A stretch of DNA of 8,688 bases. Source: Candidatus Omnitrophota bacterium (GTDB lineage: Bacteria > Omnitrophota > Gorgyraeia > Duberdicusellales > 4484-171). The position numbers were made by a program, and so were the translations under genes. Location: the NCBI GenBank assembly GCA_028717025.1, contig JAQUOR010000066.1:1-8688 (forward strand), written 5' to 3'. Shown here in pieces: positions 1 to 5,175 of the stretch (positions are counted from its first letter, which is position 1; the number at the start of each line of letters is the position of its first letter). The notes beneath the pieces were generated by a model, which did not search any database, had not been told where the DNA came from, and saw only the letters and a list, made by a program, of their open reading frames with translations.

Positions 1-416
1 GTATGGGGTGTCAAAAATCAAAAGAATTCGCGTGCGTGATTAAAGACCAAGCCAGTCCCTTATTGCGTAGAATTCATTTGTGTGATGTGCTGGTGTTTGC
101 CACGCCGCTTTATTTTTTCGGGCCCACGGCGCAGCTTAAAACGTTTACCGACAGGATGTATTCGCTTTTTAAATTCGATAAGGCTACACGTACCATTACG
201 CATAATCTAAGCCATATGAAATTCGGCGTTCTTTCTACCGCCGGCAGCAGTGATTTCGGGTCGCTACGAACGCTCTTCGATGTGTTAGCCGGATTTATCG
301 GGGTTAAGGTAGAGTCTTTACTTATTCCTTTTGTGGGTCAGACAGCAGCTCTGATAAAGAGTGCCGCCATAAAAGAGAAGTCGTTTATATTTGGACGCAA
401 GCTCACTATTTCTTAA
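1..416 (+). CDS. NAD(P)H-dependent FMN reductase-like flavoprotein, 5'-truncated by the window
   Basis: This is the C-terminal part of a flavodoxin-fold protein of the NADPH-dependent FMN reductase / iron-sulfur flavoprotein type. These are cytosolic FMN-binding oxidoreductases. The reading frame is open to the left edge (the first two bases complete a codon), so the ATG at position 3 is probably internal. About 40 N-terminal residues holding the phosphate-binding loop should lie upstream. Visible family signatures are GC...CVIKD near the start (the place of the cysteine-rich loop), then VLVFATPLYFFGP, the FMN-contacting P-x-Y segment, then AQLKTFTDR, and AGSSDFGS before the last strand. The cysteine loop reads GCQKSKEFAC, so only part of the usual CxxCxxC-type pattern is seen. 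Its electron partner and substrate cannot be read from the sequence. The next gene begins 8 bases after its stop. Confidence 0.8.
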   Translation, partial: MGCQKSKEFACVIKDQASPLLRRIHLCDVLVFATPLYFFGPTAQLKTFTDRMYSLFKFDKATRTITHNLSHMKFGVLSTAGSSDFGSLRTLFDVLAGFIGVKVESLLIPFVGQTAALIKSAAIKEKSFIFGRKLTIS

Positions 417-424
417 GAAACAAT

Positions 425-631
425 ATGAATATTATTTATATGTTTTTACAATTGATGTTGTTTTGCTTTCTTCTCTACTTCGTCTTTAATATAGCCACGT
501 TTATAGTGCTTTTGTTTTTGAGGTTTCGCGTCGGCCGAGAAATCAAAAAGACAAACCGCAGCACCGTTAGTGCCGTAAAGCCTTGGAGCAAGGGAAACGT
601 CACTGACGCTGAATTTAAAGAAATAAAATAG
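425..631 (+). CDS. Small single-span membrane protein, function unknown
   Basis: I do not recognise a named family. The 68-residue product has one strongly hydrophobic segment at about residues 4-33, rich in Phe, Leu, Ile and Val. A basic juxtamembrane stretch (RFRVGREIKK) follows, then a polar tail ending in WSKGNVTDAEFKEIK. The layout predicts an inner-membrane anchor with a short cytosolic tail. The tail looks like a conserved motif rather than random coding, which supports a real gene. It sits 8 bases after the flavoprotein gene and 15 bases before dinB, consistent with co-transcription. No clear Shine-Dalgarno sequence precedes the ATG, and a second ATG six codons in is an alternative start. 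The competing minus-strand frame here is a shadow with no family signature. Confidence 0.6.
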   Translation: MNIIYMFLQLMLFCFLLYFVFNIATFIVLLFLRFRVGREIKKTNRSTVSAVKPWSKGNVTDAEFKEIK

Positions 632-646
632 CAACGCCGAGTTTTT

Positions 647-1819
647 ATGCAAAACAGCCGTTATCTTGTGCATGTCGATATGGATGCCTTTTTCGCTGCC
701 ATAGAACAGCGAGATAACCCAAAACTTCTTGGATTGCCGGTTGTCGTCGGCGCCGACCCTAAGAAGGGTAAAGGAAGAGGAGTAGTTTCGACAGGCTCTT
801 ACGAAGCAAGAAAATTCGGCATACATTCTGCAATGCCCATTTCTTTTGCCTATCAGAGATGCCCTCAGGCAGTTTTTTTGCCTGTTGATATGGAAAAATA
901 TGCAAAAGTTTCAAAACAGATTTACGGCATCTTTGAAAAATTTACTCCCTCAATTGAGCCCGTAGGTATTGACGAAGCATTTTTGGATATCACCGGAAGT
1001 TTTCATCTATTTGGCGGCCCCCTCGAGAGCTGCCGTTTGCTTAAGGAGCGGATTAAAAAAGAAACTCAGCTTACCGCTTCCCTGGGGCTTGCTCCTACTA
1101 AAATGGCGGCTAAAATTGCTTCTGATTTACGTAAACCGGATGGTTTAGTCGAAGTAACCAAGGAAGGGCTTTTGGATTTTCTCTGGCCGCTGCCGGTTGA
1201 AAAAATCTGGGGTTTGGGTAAAAAATCGAAAGTAGCCTTTGCAGAGTGCGGAATTAAAACAATCGGAGATCTGGCAAGACGCGATATGCGTGACATTGTC
1301 TCGCTCTTTGGCAAAAACGGCGAGTATTTCTGGAATTTGGCCTGGGGCCGTGATGACCGACTCCTCCAAGAGGAAGCGCAGGCAAAGTCAATCAGTAACG
1401 AAACTACGTTTGAACGCGATACTGCCGATACCGACACAATAACGGGCGCTCTTCTTGCATTATGCGAGAAGGTTTCTCAGCGTCTGCGCGCGCAAGGGCT
1501 TAAAGCACGGACCGTTACGCTGAAAGTGCGCCTTAAGGGTTTTGATACCTATACGCGGGCAGTTACGTTGCAGAAAGCTACTAATTTTGCCGACATTATT
1601 AATAAAGAAACACGCAGGCTTTACGGAAATCTTAACGTCAGCGAGAAAAAGATACGTCTTATCGGAGTTAAAGTATCTAATTTTATTCCCGCAGACGTAC
1701 GCGACAGTCTTTTTGTCGATACAAGCGACGAAAAGAAAGAAAAGATACATGATGCGATTGATAAAATAAAAGGAAAATTCGGGGAGAATATCATCCACCG
1801 TGCCGCAAGCCGTATATAA
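647..1819 (+). CDS. dinB: DNA polymerase IV (Y-family translesion polymerase)
   Basis: This is an error-prone polymerase that copies past damaged bases in the cytosol, normally together with the sliding clamp. The 390 residues are a full-length enzyme, slightly longer than the E. coli protein. The palm starts with HVDMDAFFAAIEQ, giving metal ligand Asp11 and steric-gate Phe16. The finger motif Y52-x-x-R55 lies in SYEARKFG. The second catalytic pair is Asp109-Glu110 in VGIDEAFLD, where the usual Ser before IDE is Gly108. A palm motif LGLAPTKMAAKIASDL (146-161) follows, then a helix-hairpin-helix thumb at about 183-215 (KIWGLGKKS). A little-finger domain begins near residue 247 (KSISNETTFERD). 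The C-terminus ends FGENIIHRAASRI, with no obvious QxxLF-type clamp-binding tail. The ATG at 647 has only a weak ribosome site and follows the previous stop by 15 bases. No LexA-type operator was recognised. Confidence 0.97.
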   Translation: MQNSRYLVHVDMDAFFAAIEQRDNPKLLGLPVVVGADPKKGKGRGVVSTGSYEARKFGIHSAMPISFAYQRCPQAVFLPVDMEKYAKVSKQIYGIFEKFTPSIEPVGIDEAFLDITGSFHLFGGPLESCRLLKERIKKETQLTASLGLAPTKMAAKIASDLRKPDGLVEVTKEGLLDFLWPLPVEKIWGLGKKSKVAFAECGIKTIGDLARRDMRDIVSLFGKNGEYFWNLAWGRDDRLLQEEAQAKSISNETTFERDTADTDTITGALLALCEKVSQRLRAQGLKARTVTLKVRLKGFDTYTRAVTLQKATNFADIINKETRRLYGNLNVSEKKIRLIGVKVSNFIPADVRDSLFVDTSDEKKEKIHDAIDKIKGKFGENIIHRAASRI

Positions 1820-1851
1820 GATAATCTGATTTTTTTGAAAGGAACACTTGC

Positions 1852-2643
1852 ATGAAAAATGTAGTAGCGCTGATGACGGATTTCGGATTAAAAGATAATT
1901 TTGTCGGCCTCTTAAAGGCAGTGATGACAAGGATCAACCCCGGCATCAAAACAATTGATATTACCCACGATATCGCAAGACATAACATTAAAGAAGCTGC
2001 TTTTCTGCTTGCTCATAGTTTTTCGTATTTTCCGAAAGGAACTATTTTTCTTGCGGTCGTTGATCCCGGCGTCGGTTCCCTGCGCCGCGCAATCGCGATA
2101 CAGACAATGCATTATTACTTTATCGGCCCTGATAACGGGATTTTAAGCATTGCCGTACGCAAGGCTGGCATAAAGAAAATCGTAGCATTAGAGAATAAGC
2201 GTTATTTTTTGCCGCACGTCTCTTCGACGTTCCATGGCAGGGATATTTTCGCTCCCGTAGCGGCGCACATAAGCTGTGGCGTTGGCATAATGAAACTGGG
2301 CCGTTCCCTAAAGGCGATTGAAACACTCAAGCTTTCATCTGTTCAGGTTAAAGGAGGCACGCTGGAAGCGCATATCGTGTACGTAGATACGTTTGGCAAT
2401 CTCGTCACCGATGTTACAGAGAAACAAATCATCGCTTTCTGCAAAGGGAAAAAATTTGTTGCACTTTTAAATGGGAAAAAAATCAGTAAAATCTCTCTTT
2501 CGTATTCGCAAGGCCCTGAGCAAGAGCCGTTTTTTATACAGGGCAGTTTCGCCACCCTGGAGGTTGCACTAAAAAACAGAAGCGCCGCGCATTATTTTTC
2601 ACTTAAAAATTATGGTACAATAACTATACGCTGCCGGGATTAA
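1852..2643 (+). CDS. S-adenosyl-L-methionine hydroxide adenosyltransferase (SAM hydrolase, DUF62)
   Basis: The enzyme hydrolyses SAM to adenosine and methionine with an activated water, and is related to the bacterial fluorinase and chlorinase. The 263-residue length is typical. The N-terminal MTDFGLKDNFVGLLK (8-22) is the family's opening signature. The proposed Asp-Arg-His triad is present as Asp71 in VVDPGVGS, Arg78 in the following LRR, and His128 in FHGRDIFAP. FIGPDNG (90-96) is the nucleoside-binding region, and the C-terminal half (DTFGNLVTDV) forms the barrel domain. Retention of the triad points to hydrolysis, not halogenation. The start is well supported by AAGGA at 1839-1843, eight bases before the ATG. 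It follows dinB by 32 bases. The physiological role of this family is still unsettled. Confidence 0.93.
   Translation: MKNVVALMTDFGLKDNFVGLLKAVMTRINPGIKTIDITHDIARHNIKEAAFLLAHSFSYFPKGTIFLAVVDPGVGSLRRAIAIQTMHYYFIGPDNGILSIAVRKAGIKKIVALENKRYFLPHVSSTFHGRDIFAPVAAHISCGVGIMKLGRSLKAIETLKLSSVQVKGGTLEAHIVYVDTFGNLVTDVTEKQIIAFCKGKKFVALLNGKKISKISLSYSQGPEQEPFFIQGSFATLEVALKNRSAAHYFSLKNYGTITIRCRD
2611..2621 (+). promoter_or_regulatory. Possible extended -10 promoter for the ttcA-like/coaB pair
   Basis: The 11-mer TATGGTACAAT contains TG-n-TACAAT, close to a sigma-70 extended -10 element. It lies inside the last codons of the SAM hydrolase gene, about 75 bases before the next start codon. The same 11-mer recurs upstream of gcvT. 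No good -35 box is seen at 16-18 bases, so this is a weak to moderate call. Confidence 0.35.
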
Positions 2644-2695
2644 GATATTGATAAGGATAAAACTTTAACGGGGAATAGAATCGAGGAAAGAGGAA

Positions 2696-3424
2696 ATGAC
2701 GAGCATAACGAAAGAAGAAATAGCATTCAAGGGCCCGGTAAAATATGTCTATAAAAAAATGGGCAGGGCTATCGCTGATTATAAAATGCTTTTGCAGGGC
2801 GATAAGGTACTCATTAATGTTTCAGGAAGCCCGGACAGTTTAGCGCTGGTAGAACTTTTTTTGATGCGCAAGCAACGTATCCCCATCGATTTCGATTTTC
2901 TAATCTGTTGTATCGATACCAATTTTATTCAGGTTAACAAAGAGATCTTGCATCAGCACTTAGAACATCTTGAAGTTCCCTATGTAATTAAATCATTGGC
3001 ACTTAACGAGAAAGAGATTAATTGTTTTTCCTGTTCTTTACATAGAAGGAAAATACTTTTTGAAACTGCACGGGAATATCGCTGTAATAAAATTGCGTTA
3101 AGCCACAATCTTGACGATACTATTGAGACGACGATGATGAACCTTTTTTTTAAAAGTGAAGTAAGTACCATGAAACCAAAACTTGAGCTTTTTAACGGAG
3201 AAATAACGCTCTTGCGCCCCCTATGTTATCTTACCAAAGATGAGATTATGCAATTTGTTTTGTGCTTTAATTTTCCGGATACCGGATATATGTGTCGTTT
3301 TGGAAATGATTCCCAGCGGAATCTTATCAAAGGAATGATTAAAAATTTAAACGCGCAGTATCCTTTTATAAAACAAAATATCTTTGGCGCGTTAGGAAGA
3401 ATCAGGAAAGACTACCTCCTATAG
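2696..3424 (+). CDS. TtcA-like PP-loop ATPase, probable tRNA 2-thiocytidine synthetase
   Basis: The protein resembles TtcA, an ATP-using, iron-sulfur-dependent enzyme that thiolates cytidine 32 in tRNA. The 242 residues form a compact version compared with about 310 in E. coli. The TtcA-type entry AIADYKMLLQGDKVLINVSG leads into the PP-loop at 43-48, which reads SGSPDS instead of SGGxDS. Cys110 and Cys113 (CFSC) followed by LHRRKILFETA match the first two cluster cysteines. Cys200 in MCRFGNDSQRNLIKGM matches the third. HNLDDTIETTMMNLFF (137-152) is the conserved adenylation region. The three cysteines favour TtcA over TilS. A different PP-loop thiolase of the TtuA group remains possible. The ATG at 2696 is preceded by the purine-rich GAGGAAAGAGGA. 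The coaB start follows its stop by 3 bases, so the two are probably translated from one transcript. Confidence 0.83.
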   Translation: MTSITKEEIAFKGPVKYVYKKMGRAIADYKMLLQGDKVLINVSGSPDSLALVELFLMRKQRIPIDFDFLICCIDTNFIQVNKEILHQHLEHLEVPYVIKSLALNEKEINCFSCSLHRRKILFETAREYRCNKIALSHNLDDTIETTMMNLFFKSEVSTMKPKLELFNGEITLLRPLCYLTKDEIMQFVLCFNFPDTGYMCRFGNDSQRNLIKGMIKNLNAQYPFIKQNIFGALGRIRKDYLL

Positions 3425-3427
3425 AAT

Positions 3428-4078
3428 ATGAAAATACTTATTACTGCAGGACCAACATGGATTAAATTAGACAGCGTGCGGATATTGACGACTATCTTTA
3501 CGGGTAATACCGGTGCCTATTGCGCAAAGTACTTTAAGGATAGAGGAGCCCGGGTAACGCTCCTGGTAAATCCCCATTGTCTTGCCGTCAATCGAAAGAT
3601 TCATCTGCGCGGAATAAAAATTATTCCCTTTCATTACTTTGAGGAATTTAAGACACGGATAACACGCGAATTAAAACAATCGCATTTTGATGCAATTATC
3701 CATAGCGCTGCGGTCAGCGACTACACCTTTACGCGTGCATTCGCAGGAAAAATTCCTTCGGGTAAATCCGCATTAACTTTGCATCTTAAACCTAGCCAGA
3801 AAATCATCACACTAATGCGCTTACGTGCCCCTGATTCAATTCTGGTCCAATTTAAATTGGAGATCAAGCGCAAAGGCCTCATCGAAAAAGCGTATAGGAG
3901 TCTAAAGGGGAATAAGAGCGATTTTGTGGTTGCCAATGCTTTAGAAGATTTAAAGACAGGATATAAGGCCTTTTTGCTTGATAGAAGTAAGCGCTGCATT
4001 GCCCTTGATTCAAAAAAAGCCCTGTGCGATATACTCTATCGGATAATCCTAAATACCCGGACACGCGAAAAACGCTGA
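3428..4078 (+). CDS. coaB: Stand-alone phosphopantothenoylcysteine synthetase (CoaB)
   Basis: CoaB joins 4'-phosphopantothenate and cysteine, using a nucleotide triphosphate, in coenzyme A synthesis. In most bacteria it is the C-terminal half of CoaBC. Here it is a separate 216-residue protein. ITAGPT (5-10) begins the Rossmann-like fold, followed by DSVR with Arg18. HSAAVSDY (92-99) is the characteristic AAVxDY motif, and Lys108 in GKIPSGK matches the catalytic lysine region. VQFKLE (140-145) stands where GFxxE is usual, and DFVVANAL (165-172) replaces DxxVAN. The segment normally reading ISNxSSGxMG reads LTTIFTGNTG. The Asn linked to turnover of the acyl-nucleotide intermediate is therefore Thr22 in my alignment. 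Function is likely, given that coaC follows, but the divergence lowers certainty. The start is 3 bases after the preceding stop with no well-spaced ribosome site, suggesting translational coupling. Confidence 0.83.
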   Translation: MKILITAGPTWIKLDSVRILTTIFTGNTGAYCAKYFKDRGARVTLLVNPHCLAVNRKIHLRGIKIIPFHYFEEFKTRITRELKQSHFDAIIHSAAVSDYTFTRAFAGKIPSGKSALTLHLKPSQKIITLMRLRAPDSILVQFKLEIKRKGLIEKAYRSLKGNKSDFVVANALEDLKTGYKAFLLDRSKRCIALDSKKALCDILYRIILNTRTREKR

Positions 4079-4129
4079 TTTTAGCAATAAAAAGTCCCTT
4101 TTTAGGCGAAAAACAAAAGAGTTTACAAT

Positions 4130-4147
4130 ACCTACGCAGTAGTTTAA
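4130..4147 (+). repeat. Palindrome-centred direct repeat, copy 1
   Basis: This 18-bp copy matches the one at 4207-4224 at 14 of 18 positions. Its core is CTAC-GCA-GTAG, a perfect 4-bp palindrome with a 3-bp spacer. The 77-bp spacing and dyad symmetry fit a pair of protein-binding sites, such as transposase end repeats or an operator pair. Confidence 0.45.
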
Positions 4148-4206
4148 AATAAGACTTACAATTTTTCAAGTTACAAACGCAGGAAAATCGTGTAGCCCAA
4201 CAGGGC

Positions 4207-4224
4207 ACCTACGTGGTAGTCGAA
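4207..4224 (+). repeat. Palindrome-centred direct repeat, copy 2
   Basis: This is the second copy of the repeat at 4130-4147, with core CTAC-GTG-GTAG. It runs directly into the left arm of the 25-bp terminal inverted repeat that starts at 4221. This makes it look like the inner part of a transposable-element end, but no transposase is nearby. Confidence 0.45.
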
Positions 4225-4344
4225 TTTTACCCCCACCATTTTTTGTATATTTGGTAAAGGTTTATGGCAGTACAGAGAGGCCGGGAGTATCCGTTTTTAA
4301 ATTATATCAAGTTCATTTTCAGAAAATGATGGGGGGTTAATTCG
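4221..4344. repeat. 124-bp segment bounded by a 25-bp imperfect terminal inverted repeat
   Basis: The left arm (4221-4245) and the reverse complement of the right arm (4320-4344) agree at 20 of 25 positions. The strongest block is 4230-4245 with 4320-4335, where 14 of 16 positions pair by Watson-Crick rules and one more as G-U. The arms enclose 74 bases with no gene. The geometry fits a small non-autonomous mobile element (MITE-like), an insertion-sequence remnant, or, as RNA, a very stable long stem. I saw no convincing target-site duplication next to the arms. Confidence 0.5.
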
Positions 4345-4392
4345 CAGACGGCTAAGGCCTACGATTCATGTTCGCCATTAGGCTGCCATAAA
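4261..4392 (+). repeat. Perfect 10-bp inverted pair spanning the coaC leader
   Basis: TTTATGGCAG at 4261-4270 is the exact reverse complement of CTGCCATAAA at 4383-4392. It extends outward by one G-U and one G-C pair. The left arm lies inside the 4221-4344 element and the right arm lies just before the coaC ribosome site. The pair therefore crosses both neighbouring stems and would form either a pseudoknot or an alternative fold. Confidence 0.45.
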
Positions 4393-4400
4393 TCGTCTGC
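4344..4400 (+). promoter_or_regulatory. Imperfect hairpin directly upstream of the coaC ribosome site
   Basis: The outer stem GCAGACG (4344-4350) with CGTCTGC (4394-4400) is a perfect 7-bp pair. An inner stem GGCCTA (4356-4361) with TAGGCT (4378-4383) adds five Watson-Crick pairs and one G-U. It ends five bases before the coaC Shine-Dalgarno sequence, where a leader structure could affect translation. No known riboswitch consensus was recognised. Confidence 0.4.
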
Positions 4401-4405
4401 TCATT

Positions 4406-4412
4406 AAGGAGG
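4406..4412 (+). promoter_or_regulatory. Consensus Shine-Dalgarno sequence of coaC
   Basis: AAGGAGG lies seven bases before the coaC ATG. It is the strongest ribosome site in the window and fixes the start. Most other genes here have weak or no such sequence. Confidence 0.85.
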
Positions 4413-4419
4413 TTCTCTA

Positions 4420-4965
4420 ATGAAAAAGAACGTTATTATCGGTGTATGCGCGGGTATTGCTTCCTATAAAACCTGCGAATTAGTGCGGCTTCTGAGTAAA
4501 GACGGCTTTAGCGTCAAGGTGGTGATGACTGAATCTGCTACAAAGTTTGTTTCGCCGTTGGTGTTCCAGACCCTTTCCAATAACCCTGTCTACGTGGATA
4601 TGTTTTCCTTAATAAAAGAAGAAAACCCGCAGCATATCGATATCGCGCAATGGGCAAATCTTTGTGTTATTGCGCCTTGTACGGCAAATACGCTTTCAAA
4701 AATTGCCTCTGGCATATGCGATAATTTATTGACGACCGTAGTCTGCGCATTACCGGAAAAAGCAAAAGTACTCCTTGCTCCTGCGATGAATGAATGTATG
4801 TGGAAAAATCCCCTTATAGAGAAAAATGTAGAAGTGTTAAAAAGCTTAAAAAAGTACATTATCATGCCTCCTGCAAAAGGAGAGCTTGTCTGCGGCACGT
4901 ATGGCCAAGGCAGAATGCCGGATGTCACGGATATATACAAGCGCATAAAAGGGATCTTACGTTAA
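4420..4965 (+). CDS. coaC: Stand-alone phosphopantothenoylcysteine decarboxylase (CoaC)
   Basis: CoaC is an FMN flavoprotein that oxidatively decarboxylates phosphopantothenoylcysteine to phosphopantetheine, the step after CoaB. The 181 residues are just the decarboxylase domain that forms the N-terminal half of fused CoaBC. GVCAGIASYKTCELVR (8-23) is the flavin-phosphate-binding start. The catalytic His72 is in QHIDIAQWA. IAPCTANTLSKIASGICDNLL (84-104) is the flavin-contact segment. PAMN (121-124) is the substrate-binding motif, followed by ECMW. Cys158 in GELVCGTYGQGRM is the active-site cysteine of the flexible flap. All key residues are intact. The protein stops soon after the flap, with no CoaB domain in frame, and a separate CoaB gene lies 341 bases upstream. 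A strong ribosome site suggests independent initiation. Confidence 0.95.
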   Translation: MKKNVIIGVCAGIASYKTCELVRLLSKDGFSVKVVMTESATKFVSPLVFQTLSNNPVYVDMFSLIKEENPQHIDIAQWANLCVIAPCTANTLSKIASGICDNLLTTVVCALPEKAKVLLAPAMNECMWKNPLIEKNVEVLKSLKKYIIMPPAKGELVCGTYGQGRMPDVTDIYKRIKGILR

Positions 4966-4994
4966 CTCCATAAATTTTAATCCCTTTGCCGTAA

Positions 4995-5158
4995 TTCTAC
5001 GGGCGTCGCCCGTGGACAATAACGGAACGGCCCCGAGGAATCCGGAGTGTCCCCGGGATTTAGTCCCCGAAATTTTCTCCCATGCGGGTTGAAAATTTCT
5101 AGGGAGACGCCGCCCACAGGGGGCGAACAAAAAATCACACGGGCTTTAATCCGTGTGA
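4995..5158. repeat. Cluster of five hairpins between coaC and rmuC
   Basis: Five consecutive dyads occupy most of the 210-bp gap. H1 is 4996-5016, with an ACGGGC/GCCCGT core around GTC. H2 is 5039-5060 (AATCCGGA with TCC...GGATT, bulged). H3 is 5063-5108, whose 9-bp GAAATTTTC/GAAAATTTC stem is extended by CCC/GGG and GTC/GAC outside and CCC/GGG inside. H4 is 5111-5125 (CGCCC/GGGCG). H5 is 5135-5158 (TCACACGG/CCGTGTGA). The stretch looks more GC-rich than neighbouring genes. None of the stems is followed by a T-run, so they are poor intrinsic terminators. A REP-like or other palindromic repeat element is the most likely explanation. Confidence 0.55.
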
Positions 5159-5175
5159 GCTTACGACCAATTGCT

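Larger units (their letters stand above)
4079..4419. other. 341-bp intergenic stretch between coaB and coaC, dense in inverted repeats
   Basis: No gene is supported here. The longest plausible reading frame I noticed (4264-4329, 21 codons) has no recognisable family. From left to right the stretch holds a weak AT-rich hairpin (4089-4103, AAAAAG/CTTTTT), two copies of an 18-bp palindromic repeat (4130-4147 and 4207-4224), and a small hairpin (4195-4206, GCCC-AACA-GGGC). It then holds a 124-bp segment with terminal inverted repeats (4221-4344), an imperfect hairpin (4344-4400) and the coaC ribosome site. No GC-rich stem followed by a T-run, as expected for a strong intrinsic terminator, was found. 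Confidence 0.8.

Noticed and set aside
446..826. Minus-strand frame of 126 codons opposite the small membrane protein and dinB
   Set aside because: It overlaps two genes with better evidence and shows no family signature. The other minus-strand frames (for example 1066-1437, 3879-4208, 7896-8237) were rejected for the same reason.
4089..4103. Intrinsic terminator after coaB (AAAAAG/CTTTTT hairpin)
   Set aside because: The stem is almost all A-T with a 3-base loop, so it is too weak to call a terminator.
4264..4329. A 21-codon frame inside the inverted-repeat element
   Set aside because: Very short, with no recognisable homology, and its bases are already explained by the repeat structure. 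A leader peptide cannot be excluded but is not supported.
4359..4376. Similarity between CTACGATTCATGTTCGCC in the coaC leader and CTACGAATGTCGC near 7331
   Set aside because: The match needs two gaps and covers about 13 bases, so it is not distinguishable from chance by eye.
4079..4419. tRNA, tmRNA, 6S or SRP RNA in the coaB-coaC gap
   Set aside because: No T-loop GTTCRA with a matching acceptor stem, no tmRNA ends, and no SRP apical motif were found.
5047..5175. N-terminal extension of RmuC from a GTG at 5047
   Set aside because: It translates the hairpin cluster, has no ribosome site, and would bury the membrane span 44 residues inside. The ATG at 5176 gives a normal N-terminus.
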